The notes below the pieces were generated by a model. The model had not been told where the DNA came from and did no database searches. It worked only from the letters and a program-made list of their open reading frames with translations. 64,000 nucleotides of DNA from Chitinophagaceae bacterium (GTDB lineage: Bacteria; Bacteroidota; Bacteroidia; Chitinophagales; Chitinophagaceae). The position numbers were made by a program, and so were the translations under genes. Within the stretch, counting starts at the first letter, position 1. Every line of letters begins with the position of its first letter. Of the stretch, positions 1 to 8,130 are shown one piece after another. The DNA is taken from NCBI GenBank assembly GCA_016720825.1, contig JADKJV010000005.1:1-64000 (forward strand), given 5' to 3'.

Positions 1-1319
1 TATTTTCTGATTACCGCTTGCGGAACCATCACTGACGGTGGTTGTGGCCCGCAATTACTGTTTCAAATGTACTCAGTGTGGACTTTTCGCAGTTTGGCTC
101 TATGTTAATACCGCGTATCAATTTAATAATAATATCGTTTGTAACGGCCGGAAAAGCATTACCGGATATCTCATGGAGTTTTGGAGATGGAGGAACTGCC
201 GTTTAACCCCAATCCCGCTTATAGTTATTCCGGTCGGGTGCATACGATGTTAAACTGGTCGTATCAACCGGTGGTATGTATCGGGCTGACAGTATTCTCA
301 AACGGGCATTTGTTGACAGCAAGCCTACCTGCTTCCTTTCGGGCTCAGGATGGTCTTGTCAATCAGCCAATCTCCTTTACCGATCAGTCTTCCAATACAG
401 CCGGACCGGTTTCACTATGGAACTGGGATTTTGGAAGTAACAGGGCTAATTTACCTAGTCCTCTATGTATACGTTTCTTAACTTCTAGGAACTATCCGGT
501 TCGTCTTACAGTTACCAGTCTGCATGGTTGCTCTGATGACACGTTGAAAACCATTTCCATAGAAGACAAACCTGTAGCTCGGTTTACTGAAAATGCCTTT
601 TGCTTGAATCAGCCGGTCAATTTTATTAATCAATCGTCCGTTTCATTTGGAAATATCAATCAATGGAATTGGAATTTTGGAGATGGCAACATTCCACACA
701 GCAAAACCCCAGTCACTTATTTATTTCAGAGAAGGTTACCCCGGTTACACTTACCGTAACTACAGTAAACGGATGTACCACTGATCCACGATTTCAACAA
801 TCAATAAGGCTACGAGTTATTGCAAACGCAGGTCCAGATACCATTGCTTTGTATAGTCAGCCATTTCAGTTGCACGGTTCCGGTGGGGCTACCTTCCAAT
901 GGTCGCCTGGAATATATCTCAATAACCCTACTATCGCCAATCCCGTTGCCACGTTGAGTGAAGATCAGATTTTCACCTTGACCGTCATAACATCTCAAGG
1001 TTGCATTGGGTCAGATGGAGTTAAAATTACGGTAGTTAAATATTTTGATGTTTTTGTTCCAACTGGTTTTACACCTAATAAGATGGCGAAAACGGCTTCC
1101 TAATGCCTTATACATTTGGTATTAGGAAATCAACCGTTTTTGAGGGTTTATAACGATTGGGGACAACAGGTGTTTTCAACAACACTAACTGACAGAGGTT
1201 GGGACGGCACCATCAATGGGGTTACACAGGATGGAGGTGTATATATCTGGGTTGTAAAAGCAACTACAATAAAAAATCAGGTGATTGAGAAGAAGGGGAC
1301 TTGTTTACTTATACGTTAA
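1..1319 (+). pseudogene. PKD-domain, T9SS type B (gliding motility-associated C-terminal) protein, frameshifted, 5' end outside window
   Basis: The three forward frames read in succession as one surface protein. PKD-like modules are visible (WNWDFG near 421-435, WNWNFGDG near 664-690), then an Ig-like segment beginning NAGPDT near 826, and finally the type B sorting domain: VFVPTGFTP near 1051, FLRVYNDWGQQVF near 1138 and a stop after LLIR at 1319. To read it through, shifts are needed near 190-240, 720-740, 1080-1095 and 1115-1135. The C-terminal domain is known in the family to direct export by T9SS and anchoring at the cell surface. The density of breaks is higher than in any other gene of the window, so true decay is likely, although assembly error cannot be excluded. 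No binding target can be inferred. Confidence 0.7.
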
Positions 1320-1445
1320 GTAACCGAGAAAAAAATAATTTCCCTGTTCTTCTTAGTCTTCCCGGATCGCTTAGTCTCCAACCAATTTAACAATTTTTCT
1401 CTTCGAGTACAAGACTGCACGAGAATAATCTTAATAGTCGAAGGC

Positions 1446-1470
1446 AGTGCTTAGTTTGCAACTAAGCACT
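1446..1470. repeat. Perfect 11-bp hairpin
   Basis: The arms AGTGCTTAGTT (1446-1456) and AACTAAGCACT (1460-1470) pair perfectly around the loop TGC. There is no T-run on either side, so it is not a typical terminator. Confidence 0.6.
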
Positions 1471-1492
1471 GGCCACAAGGCCACAAATGGCT

Positions 1493-1597
1493 TTAGTGAA
1501 CTGCCGATCTCTTGGGTTTTTCTGAAATTCCATATGGACTTAAAATCCCAATTGCTTTTTTTCTATCCTTTAATGATTGATTAAAGAATAATGACAT
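1493..1597 (-). CDS. Possible 34-aa small ORF with strong Shine-Dalgarno
   Basis: The ATG at 1597 is preceded by AAGGAGGAGC at a spacing of about 8 nt, a canonical Shine-Dalgarno sequence that is unusual for Bacteroidota. The frame encodes a basic peptide beginning MSLFFNQSLKDRKK and ends at a TAA at 1493. The Shine-Dalgarno lies inside the palindrome TCCTCCTTAGGAGGA (1604-1618). No family is recognised, and it could be chance. Confidence 0.22.
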   Translation of the reverse strand: MSLFFNQSLKDRKKAIGILSPYGISEKPKRSAVH

Positions 1598-1735
1598 AAC
1601 TGCTCCTCCTTAGGAGGATCAGGTGAGGGGCCAAATATGAAGATTCCTAATTCACCAGCTTTCCTAAAAAGCTGCCCTGCCTGGCCAATGTGAGTCACAG
1701 ACTAAGCATAACACTCGAAAAGCTTGAGATTATTT

Positions 1736-1869
1736 GAACATACTTTTATATGAAGACTCAAATTTGAAGTTGGAACACTACAGACAACTGGGTTGAAAAT
1801 CTGAACATACTTTTATAAGAAGACTCAAATGTTTTAGATGGAACACTAAGGACAACTAGGGAATCCGTC
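1736..1869. repeat. Two imperfect 67-bp tandem repeats
   Basis: GAACATACTTTTATA begins at 1736 and again at 1803. Both copies continue with GAAGACTCAAAT and end in TGGAACACTA followed by GACAACT. The second copy runs directly into the attC-like site at 1850-1904. No coding potential was seen. Confidence 0.75.
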
Positions 1870-1904
1870 GCGCAGCCCATTGCGCAACACCCGATGTTGT
1901 ATGT
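1850..1904 (-). other. attC-like site A (short or degenerate)
   Basis: The right part, ending in CCGATGTTGTATGT (1891-1904), matches the other sites, and the stretch GAATCCGTCGCGCAGCCCAT (1861-1880) matches the right half of site B. The usual GGCTTGGCGCAG left arm is missing. The left core is taken as GGACAAC (1850-1856). It appears truncated or diverged. Confidence 0.45.
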
Positions 1905-1984
1905 AGTGGATCACTGTCACTCAACAATCTCTACGTCATTCATTTCAGGATTTATAATATTAAATCGAATAACAGTAAAATCTT

Positions 1985-2636
1985 TTATTTCAATTTTATT
2001 TTCCGCCAGACACTTTCTTTATTAGAATAACTTCTATTAAAACTGTCCCCATTTAAATGCACTAAGTCATAAGTTATAAGAGAGTCAGAATATGACGTCT
2101 GCCTGAATTCATGTCCTGAACCAATTTGCAGAAGTTCATTTAGCTGTGTTATAAACGCTAATAAGGAGTTTTTATCGCTAAATTTTTGGTTCAAAAAAAA
2201 GTTTAAGAAAGGTCTTGTCTTTCGTAGTATACCATAAAGGTGAGGCCAATATCGTATTTGAGTTTAAACTATCAACCAACACCAAACAATTTCCTTGAAT
2301 AATTTGATAGCTTAAATGGGAGATCATTCTAATTTTATAAAATTCGAAATTGGGTATTACTGCTTTTACAGCTGGCTTGATTATTTTTTCAATGTTTGCA
2401 ATACCTGAATAAAATTCCCAATTGCTTTCAGACCATGTTTTCTTAGGAAAACTGAGAAATAGAAGTTCATCCAAAGTCTTTGCATATTTAATAGGATGCA
2501 AAGTGGAATCTACAATCCGTCTTGTTTTTAAAAAATCGGTGGAGAAAACACTAATAACACTGTCTTTCTTTGGCGGCCTTTGACTGAACGAATCTGACGT
2601 TAAGAATAATAGCAGTATGAAATATAATTTGTGCAT
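1985..2636 (-). CDS. Cassette gene 1: secreted protein of unknown function, frameshifted
   Basis: Reading begins at the ATG at 2636 with a signal peptide (MHKLYFILLLFLTSDSFSQ). The first frame runs to 2178 and the second continues to 1985. The shift falls in an eight-A run at 2193-2200, after which the protein goes on as NQKFSDKNSLLAFITQ. The restored product is about 217 aa. The family was not recognised. It sits in the cassette between sites A and B, in the same orientation as the other cassette genes. An in-array start upstream at 2711 is possible but would place 25 extra residues before the signal peptide. The homopolymer location makes a sequencing error the likeliest cause of the break. 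Confidence 0.6.
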
Positions 2637-2712
2637 CCTTTTTTCTTTAAAGATGCGTAAAAGTAGCCTTAGTACATAATTCTTTGAATGTTTTGAGATG
2701 CTTAATTCCATT

Positions 2713-2860
2713 GGCTACAATGTGCAAGGCTTGGCGCAGTGGGCGCCTCGTCGCCCCGTCGTCCGACCGGCGGTAAACAAATTTACTTATAAAAACGTGA
2801 ACCTGAAGTGATTCCGTCGCACAACCCATTGCGCCAAACCCAATAATACCGGTTCGTACA
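2713..2860 (-). other. attC-like site B
   Basis: The left arm CAAGGCTTGGCGCAGTGGGC (2725-2744) and the right arm CCCATTGCGCCAAACCC (2825-2841) pair. The outer cores are GGCTACAAT (2713-2721) and GTTCGTACA (2852-2860). Its centre resembles site D rather than C1, C2 or E, so two subfamilies of site exist in the array. Confidence 0.6.
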
Positions 2861-2865
2861 TCCTT

Positions 2866-3143
2866 TCATTTTCTTGTCCGCAAAATCACCAGTTCTTGGC
2901 TACAATTTCTGTGTCCAAACAGGTATTGCTCATTCTTTCCGTCGGAGTCTAAATCATACTCAAAAATGGAAGCGTTTATTAAGCTATCAATTATTACTTC
3001 TCCAGTAGGAAATTTTATTTGTGTGATAATTAAATACAAGAGAAGATTCAATATTTGCTGTCTGAGTCGATTTGCGTACAGAAGATAGCGTGTCAGTCCG
3101 CCCACTAGGTTTATTATTGCAAGAATAACAAAGAAGAAGTCCC
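2866..3143 (-). CDS. Cassette gene 2: small putative lipoprotein, frameshifted
   Basis: The minus strand after site C1 reads TGLLLCYSCNNKPSG, a hydrophobic stretch with a lipobox-like Cys. After one shift near 3000 the frame continues to a C-terminus containing FEYDLDSDGKNEQYLFG and ending at 2866. The Asp/Asn-rich motif resembles calcium-binding or FG-GAP-like strands, but the family was not identified. No ATG is present before the hydrophobic stretch (the codon there is ATA), so the start is uncertain or an error is present. The gene fills the cassette between sites B and C1. Whether it is functional is unknown. Confidence 0.45.
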
Positions 3144-3148
3144 GTTAT

Positions 3149-3281
3149 GAAACTAACGTAGGGGCTTGGCGCAGGCCGATCTAATTTAAGAAATTTTCCG
3201 GCGCAGGCCCACTAATGATTCGCATTTATTTATGGCCGAGCCAGCACGCATGAGGCTTGCGCCAAACCCCGTGTTGTGCGT
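3149..3281 (-). other. attC-like site C1
   Basis: The arms GGGGCTTGGCGCA (3161-3173) and TGCGCCAAACCCC (3258-3270) differ by one base from perfect complementarity. The cores are GAAACTAAC (3149-3157) and GTTGTGCGT (3273-3281). Its interior is nearly the same as in sites C2 and E. At about 133 bp, its length is like that of long attC sites such as those of Vibrio. Confidence 0.65.
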
Positions 3282-3351
3282 TCGTTTTTATACCTACTTA
3301 TTGTCAAATGTCAAATTTACTTTTAGCTCTATGAGCTAACCTTTGAAAGTA

Positions 3352-3757
3352 CTATGCTTGGAGTGGTCCAAACACATGAGATTGAATAATACTATCGCGA
3401 CTTATATTGTCAGATTTAGCAAGACTGAAATCTTTATTGACAATCCAATAGTTTTCTTTTTATTCTTTACCTGTATTGTTTTTGCAATAATAAAATTATC
3501 ATTTGATTTTGCGGTTTCTACATATTCAGCGTAGTGTCCTTCGTTGTCAAACTGTCTTGAATAAATGGGGAGAATAGGAGTGCCTGCGTTACATGCACCG
3601 CCACTACGTCCGGTACAGTATACAATTATTTCTGTCTTCAATTCTGTCACCTTCTAATAATGAGAAATTGTCGCCTAAATCATTGTCACCACAGGTGTCG
3701 GCAAGAGGAAAAATATAAAATGATAAGTAGGAAATAAGTTGCTTTAAATCTTGGCAT
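3352..3757 (-). CDS. Cassette gene 3: putative lipoprotein (possibly DUF3997-like), frameshifted
   Basis: The ATG at 3757 opens a lipoprotein signal (LLIILYFSSC). The restored reading goes through DTCGDNDLGDNFSLLEGD, IIVYCTGRSGGACNAGTPI, HYAEYVETAKSNDNFIIAKT and YWIVNKDFSLAKSDNISRD, and ends at a TAG at 3352 (about 135 aa). About three single-base shifts are needed (near 3695, 3625 and 3455). The general pattern of a short lipoprotein ending in a YWI-NKDF motif suggests the DUF3997 type, but this is a recollection of the family and is unverified. It lies between sites C1 and C2 and follows the common cassette orientation. Confidence 0.5.
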
Positions 3758-3785
3758 CTTTACAATGGGAAACCTGGTTTAAATG

Positions 3786-3914
3786 ACCCTCAACGTAGGG
3801 CTTGGCGCAGGCCGATCTAAATTAAGTAATTTTCGGCGCAGGCCCACTAATGATTCGTCTGTATTTATGGCTGAGCACGCACGCAAGAGGCTTTCGCCAA
3901 ACCCTGTTGTATGC
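3786..3914 (-). other. attC-like site C2
   Basis: The left core ACCCTCAAC (3786-3794) is followed by the arm AGGGCTTGGCGCAG, with the right arm CTTTCGCCAAACCCT and the core GTTGTATGC (3906-3914). The right core is identical to the first nine bases of the cassette it closes (at site D), read on the minus strand. Confidence 0.65.
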
Positions 3915-3921
3915 AGTTGTC

Positions 3922-4200
3922 TCATGTGGTACTTGTTATATATTTAATGAAAAAAAGTACAAAAATCGCCAAAATTGCGCCACTTAAAATGGAAAATATT
4001 TTAACTCTTTTGATTGTTTCATTCCAAGATGATAATATAAAAATGAAATAAATTGGTAAAGCAATACACCCGAGAAAAAGAAAACTTGGACCGCTTGCCC
4101 AATTCGATTTTGATTTGTCAATTAAATAAACTGAAATCATAAGCGCTATGTGCGATAAAGTAATTAATATCGTCCATTTAGATGATTTCATTGATTGCAT
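3922..4200 (-). CDS. Cassette gene 4: small membrane protein, about three TM segments
   Basis: This is an intact 92-aa frame filling the whole cassette: the ATG at 4200 lies inside the GTTGTATGC core of site D, and the stop lies 8 bp before the core of site C2. A second ATG at 4191 may be the real start. Hydrophobic segments lie at about residues 10-25, 38-58 and 68-88, with a short basic loop (KRVK) between the last two. The family is unknown. The tight packing of gene and recombination cores is what is expected of an integron-type cassette. Confidence 0.65.
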   Translation of the reverse strand: MQSMKSSKWTILITLSHIALMISVYLIDKSKSNWASGPSFLFLGCIALPIYFIFILSSWNETIKRVKIFSILSGAILAIFVLFFIKYITSTT

Positions 4201-4334
4201 ACAACGTGCAGGGCTTGGCGCAGTGGGCGGTCTTGTCCACCCCGGCGCTTGCCCTTTAGAATAAATTTACAAAGAAATCCTGGATTTGACTGGTAACGTA
4301 AGGCCGGCCCATTGCCAAACCCGAAGTTAGCGGC
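4197..4334 (-). other. attC-like site D
   Basis: The cores are GCATACAAC (4197-4205) and GTTAGCGGC (4326-4334), the arms GGGCTTGGC and GCCAAACCC. The inner part shares GCAGTGGGCG and AAATTTAC blocks with site B. The right core exactly matches the start of the upstream cassette at site E (nine of nine). Confidence 0.65.
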
Positions 4335-4443
4335 AGCTTTTCTCTCATCAATAGTATTCATAATGTTCATATTGAAACTCTTGAGCTTCTCGTAAATAAA
4401 AAATTGTCTGTTATTAATTTATCAAGTTCATCAACTAATTTAT

Positions 4444-5110
4444 TTAGTTCATTTTTTCTTGAATTTTGCCTTCCTTAAAGTTATAAAAATCAATTTTGCT
4501 CTCGTCGTCTATAAGCTGTCGCAATGATTTGATGTATAGCTCTTTTTGTTTTGTAATATCATATGATTTGCGAATGTCTGAAGCTTTCTTTGGAAGCAAG
4601 TAAACCGAATACTCAGCGTAACCCAAAATACGCCCCCATTGGTGAGTAAAGTATGTCCCTCCGTATTCAAACATTTGAAATAATGAATTAATGTTGGAAT
4701 AAATGTCTATAAGTTTCTTACGTTGTATTTTGTATTTTTCAATTCCATTTCTTTGTTTAAGAAAGTAAGCATATAGCTCGTAATATGTGTCTTGTCCAAG
4801 TTCACTGAAAAAATATACTTCTTCGTTGGGATTATAAAATGCGTGGTCGGGGTTTTCAAAGGTATGTTTGAAAAAACTCAGGATGTTTATCTACAATTGA
4901 ATTGAAATAAGCTTTTGCAAATTTTAATTTTCCCCAATTTCAGTTGTAATTGTTATCGTGTCTTTATCAGTGTAATATTTTGAGAGGTCAATATTATTTT
5001 TAAATGTAGTATTTGCGGGTAGAATCAATTTGTTGAACTTTTTCTGGTTGTATTGTCGGAGAATTACAACCTAAGAATAAAAAGGCTATTATGTAATGGA
5101 TGTTCTTCAT
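4444..5110 (-). CDS. Cassette gene 5: putative lipoprotein, frameshifted
   Basis: The ATG at 5110 lies 6 bp inside the cassette after the GTTAGCGGC core of site E. It opens a lipoprotein signal (IIAFLFLGC, Cys lipobox). The restored protein of about 220 aa passes through NNIDLSKYYTDKDTITITTE, KAYFNSIVDKHPEFF, YFFSELGQDTYYELYAYF and FEYGGTYFTHQWGRILGYAE, and stops at 4444. Shifts are needed near 5020 and 4935. The family is not recognised. The aromatic-rich, Lys-rich composition and low GC differ from the chromosomal genes around it, which is consistent with acquired cassette DNA. Confidence 0.5.
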
Positions 5111-5116
5111 TAAATT

Positions 5117-5205
5117 GCCGCTAACGTAGGGGCTTGGCGCAGGACGATCTAATTTATGAAATTTTCCGGCGCAGGCCCACTAATGATTCGCATTTATGGC
5201 CGGGG
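5117..5205 (-). other. attC-like site E (one arm only)
   Basis: The left core GCCGCTAAC (5117-5125), the arm GTAGGGGCTTGGCGCAG and the same interior as C1 (CGGCGCAGGCCCACTAATG) are present. The opposite arm (GCGCCAAACCCC plus GTTG core) is missing, so the site appears truncated where chromosomal sequence resumes. If this is an integron-type array, the lost integrase side would lie here. Confidence 0.5.
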
Positions 5206-5320
5206 GCGGGTACCCACACAATTAGTTGTGGAAATAAAAAAATACTGCATGCTGTCTATTTATTTTTTCCCTGTCCCCGCCATTAAAAACAGATCCCCGC
5301 CTTTCAGCTACCTTTGCCCC

Positions 5321-5687
5321 ATGCCCTCCCCCAAAAAAACCCTCGTCCTCGGCGCCTCCACCAACCCCGCACGCTACTCCTACTGGCTATTAAAAATTAC
5401 GCCAGTATGGACACCCCGTTGTAGCTATCGGCGCAAAGAATGGACAGGTAGATGATGTGGAAATAGTAAATAAACAGGTAAACTTAACTGAGATCAATAC
5501 GATAACGATGTACCTGGGGGCAAAACACCAAACGGAATATTACGACTATATCCTTTCTCTCAAACCGGCACGTATTATCTTCAACCCGGGCGCTGAAAAC
5601 CCGGAACTGGCGCGGCTTGCAGCCGATCATAACATTGACGTGGAAGAAGCCTGCACACTCGTGATGCTTGGCACCGGCCAGTACTAA
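5321..5687 (+). CDS. CoA-binding domain protein, frameshifted in an A-run
   Basis: This is a small Rossmann-fold protein of the CoA_binding family (usual length about 120 aa). The N-terminus has KTLVLGASTNPARYSY. Removing one A from the run 5392-5396 restores LLKLRQYGHPVVAIGAKNG and then the known C-terminal half with IIFNPGAENPEL and EEACTLVMLGTGQY. The start is the ATG at 5321, because the fold begins immediately after it. The clean restoration by one base suggests an assembly error rather than loss of function. The precise role of the family is unclear; a nucleotide or CoA ligand is expected. Confidence 0.75.
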
Positions 5688-5880
5688 TCTACGATCCGCA
5701 CTACGAATTTTTACGATGGCAAATCTTGTACTAACACTTAATTTGATGAATAACACTTCAAAAAATTAGGAATTCGGTTATTCTTTTTGAAACCTTTGTT
5801 CACCGTCCCCTCTGAAAGTGCAGATGAAATAAATCCACATCTGCCGAACAATATCCTATTGACTTTTAAAAAGAGTTCAG

Positions 5881-6351
5881 ATGAAAAACCTTCGTACCGC
5901 CATCTTATGCGCTGTACTGGCGCTGGGGACCCTGGGAGTAAACGCCCAGAACGATGTTCCCGTTAACCAGCCTAATTATAATAAGCCCCGGCTTTTCAAT
6001 AACCTGCCCGACCGCATGGTTATCGGAACCGACCGCATGGAAAGCCTCCTGTCACTCTCCGTGGGTGATCCCGTCAGCTTTACATTAACAGGCTCCGCAG
6101 CCGGACAGTTCAACGGTGAAGTGATCTCCGCTTCCACCAAGTATTCCAACAGCATCCAGACCGTGGTGATCCGCTCCACCAATTTCAGTGGTGCCACCCT
6201 CACCATTTCGCGTGTTCACAACGAGGAAGGAAACGTTTCCTACACCGGACGCCTGCTCAGTATCCAGCACGGCGACCTCCTTGAACTGAAACTACAAGGC
6301 GCAGAATATGTGCTGGCGAAAAAAGGTTTCTATGACCTCGTCAATGAATAA
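5881..6351 (+). CDS. Secreted protein of unknown function
   Basis: The 156-aa product has a signal peptide (ILCAVLALGTLGVNAQ). The mature part is beta-rich and holds PDRMVIGTDRMESLL and a segment with ISRVHNEEGNVSYTGR. It lies 87 bp before the metalloprotease at 6439 in the same direction, and both proteins start MKNL plus a similar signal. Co-expression is likely, and a propeptide or inhibitor role is conceivable but not shown. No family was recognised. Confidence 0.65.
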   Translation: MKNLRTAILCAVLALGTLGVNAQNDVPVNQPNYNKPRLFNNLPDRMVIGTDRMESLLSLSVGDPVSFTLTGSAAGQFNGEVISASTKYSNSIQTVVIRSTNFSGATLTISRVHNEEGNVSYTGRLLSIQHGDLLELKLQGAEYVLAKKGFYDLVNE

Positions 6352-6438
6352 TATCCGTTTTACTTTTTTTGAATAGTGCCCGTTTTCTATCCGTATCCAT
6401 TTCGACCCTATTGAAAAACCAATCAAATCCGTCTTAGT

Positions 6439-8043
6439 ATGAAAAACCTGTTCCGTACACTAATCCTTGCGCTGGCATTACCCTTTGCCCAGTATGCGCA
6501 AGCACAGGTTCCAATCCTGAACAGTTACCCCTCAGCACAAGCTGTCATCTTTCTTGACTTCGATGGTCAGAAAGTAAGCGGCACCAGCTGGAATTTCAGC
6601 GGCGATATCCTCTGCGGCGGCTCCGGCCTCACCAACGATGGTATTACCAACGTATTTAACCGGGTAGCTGAAGATTACCGTCCGTTCAACGTGAACGTCA
6701 CCACAGACTCCACCAAGTTCCTGGCAGCCCCGCTGGCAAAAAGAATGCGCGTCATCCTGACTGTCACCTCTGCCTGGTACGGTAACGCCGGTGGCGTATC
6801 CTTCGTCAACTCCTTTGTATGGGGCGACGACACACCCTGTTTCGTGTTCACCGCACTGCTTAACTACAACCAGAAAAACATTGCAGAAGCAGCCGCCCAT
6901 GAAGCCGGTCACACCCTGGGTTTATTCCACCAGGCTACCTATGATGTGAACTGTGTAAAAACATCTGATTACAATTACGGTACCGGTTCCGGTGAAATTG
7001 GCTGGGCTCCCATCATGGGCGTTGGCTACTACCAGAACCTGACACTCTGGAACAATGGTCCCAACTCCTATGGTTGCGCCAACCTGCAGAGTGACCTCGA
7101 CATCATTACCCTGAATAATGGTTTCAGTTTCCGTACAGATGATTATGGTGCTGCCTTCGCCGGTACCACTACCCTTCCTTTCACCAACAACGTGTTTAAT
7201 GTTAGTGGTGTGATTGAAAGAAGTACCGACCAGGATCTCTTCAAATTCACCATCCCTGCAGGCGGTGGCCGCTTCCGTTTGAATGCCACACCGTACAATG
7301 TAGGAACCGGTAACTCTGGTTCTGACCTCGACATGCAGGTGAGCTTATACAACAGCGCACAAACACTGCTGAATGTTTTCAATCCCGGTTCACTGCTGAA
7401 CTCAGTCATTGATACCGCCCTGTTAACTGCAGGTACTTACTACATCAAAATAGAAGGAAAAGGAAATATTTACGCCCCCAACTATGCAAGCCTGGGTTCA
7501 TACTCACTGCAAGGCACCTTCGGTAACGGAGGAACACTCGCAGTACGTAAAGTAGAACTCAGTGGTGCACTGCAAGGCGACAAACACCAACTCAACTGGG
7601 ATATTGATGCCGATGAGCAGGTGGTTAAACAAATCATTGAAGTATCTACCGACGGCAGGAATTTCAGCCCGGTTACCGAACCCACTAACACAGCCCGTAC
7701 ATTCCTGTATCGTCCTTATGTTACTACCACAGCGCAATATCGTTTGAACGTAACCTTCGATAACGGACGCCAGGTATATTCCAACATCGTTACCCTGCGG
7801 AATACCGGAACCGTTGACCGCCCCAAACTGGTGAGCAACCTGCTTAACACAAACCTGGTGACTGTTACAAGTCCCGGTGCATTCAATTACAATGTGGTTG
7901 ATTTCAGCGGCAGGAGTGTCAGCAAAGGACAACTTGTAAATGGCTTAAACAATATTTCTATCCCGGTTATGTCAGCCGGTATGTATATCATTCAATTCAG
8001 TAACACCAGCGGACAGTGGACCGACAAGCTGCTCCGCCAGTAA
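6439..8043 (+). CDS. Secreted zinc metalloprotease with PPC domain and T9SS type A sorting tail
   Basis: The 534-aa product has a signal peptide ending AQYAQAQ. The catalytic motif HEAGHTLGLFH occupies residues 154-164: a HExxH zinc site with the third His typical of metzincin-like enzymes. A pre-peptidase C-terminal (PPC) beta-sandwich follows at about 255-380 (DQDLFKFTIPAGG, GTYYIKIEG). The last 80 residues form a type A sorting domain ending in TDKLLRQ. The N-terminal AVIFLDFDGQ motif is common in Bacteroidota proteases of this group. It is expected to be exported through the outer membrane by T9SS and to act on external proteins. The substrate is unknown. Confidence 0.85.
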   Translation: MKNLFRTLILALALPFAQYAQAQVPILNSYPSAQAVIFLDFDGQKVSGTSWNFSGDILCGGSGLTNDGITNVFNRVAEDYRPFNVNVTTDSTKFLAAPLAKRMRVILTVTSAWYGNAGGVSFVNSFVWGDDTPCFVFTALLNYNQKNIAEAAAHEAGHTLGLFHQATYDVNCVKTSDYNYGTGSGEIGWAPIMGVGYYQNLTLWNNGPNSYGCANLQSDLDIITLNNGFSFRTDDYGAAFAGTTTLPFTNNVFNVSGVIERSTDQDLFKFTIPAGGGRFRLNATPYNVGTGNSGSDLDMQVSLYNSAQTLLNVFNPGSLLNSVIDTALLTAGTYYIKIEGKGNIYAPNYASLGSYSLQGTFGNGGTLAVRKVELSGALQGDKHQLNWDIDADEQVVKQIIEVSTDGRNFSPVTEPTNTARTFLYRPYVTTTAQYRLNVTFDNGRQVYSNIVTLRNTGTVDRPKLVSNLLNTNLVTVTSPGAFNYNVVDFSGRSVSKGQLVNGLNNISIPVMSAGMYIIQFSNTSGQWTDKLLRQ

Positions 8044-8093
8044 AAGAGTCTCTAGTTTTTAACCGAACAATAATCCGTTCCCTTTTGCGAATC

Positions 8094-8127
8094 AGAGGTT
8101 TTTCCATAACTTGGGAAAACCTCTTTT
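8094..8127 (+). terminator. Hairpin terminator next to a start codon
   Basis: The arms AGAGGTTTTTCC (8094-8105) and GGGAAAACCTCT (8113-8124) are followed by TTTT. It lies 50 bp after the protease stop and only 3-4 bp before the ATG at 8131, so it would also mask the start region of the next gene. Confidence 0.55.
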
Positions 8128-8130
8128 CAT

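Larger units (their letters stand above)
1320..1735. other. Non-coding stretch with two palindromes and one possible 34-aa ORF
   Basis: No long gene is seen. The stretch holds a perfect hairpin at 1446-1470, a short palindrome at 1604-1618 and, on the minus strand, a 34-codon frame at 1493-1597, each listed separately. Confidence 0.5.
1850..5205 (-). mobile_element. Integrase-less attC-like gene cassette array
   Basis: Five small genes, all on the minus strand, alternate with GC-rich imperfect palindromes (sites at 1850, 2713, 3149, 3786, 4197 and 5117). Read on the minus strand, each cassette begins with a GTT core, has its start codon within about 80 nt, and ends just before the left core (AAC) of its own site. 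In two cassettes the first nine bases are exactly complementary to the left core of that cassette's own site (GTTAGCGGC with GCCGCTAAC; GTTGTATGC with GCATACAAC). The other cassettes score 7, 5 and 5 of 9. Cores of the same physical site match less well. This is the diagnostic pattern of integron cassettes in established integron biology. No integrase or attI is in the window. The core consensus deviates from the classical RYYYAAC/GTTRRRY, so a different recombinase is possible. Confidence 0.65.

Noticed and set aside
1850..5205. Cassette palindromes as MITE inserts
   Set aside because: No target-site duplications flank the units and the outer cores pair within cassettes instead, which a transposed MITE would not explain.
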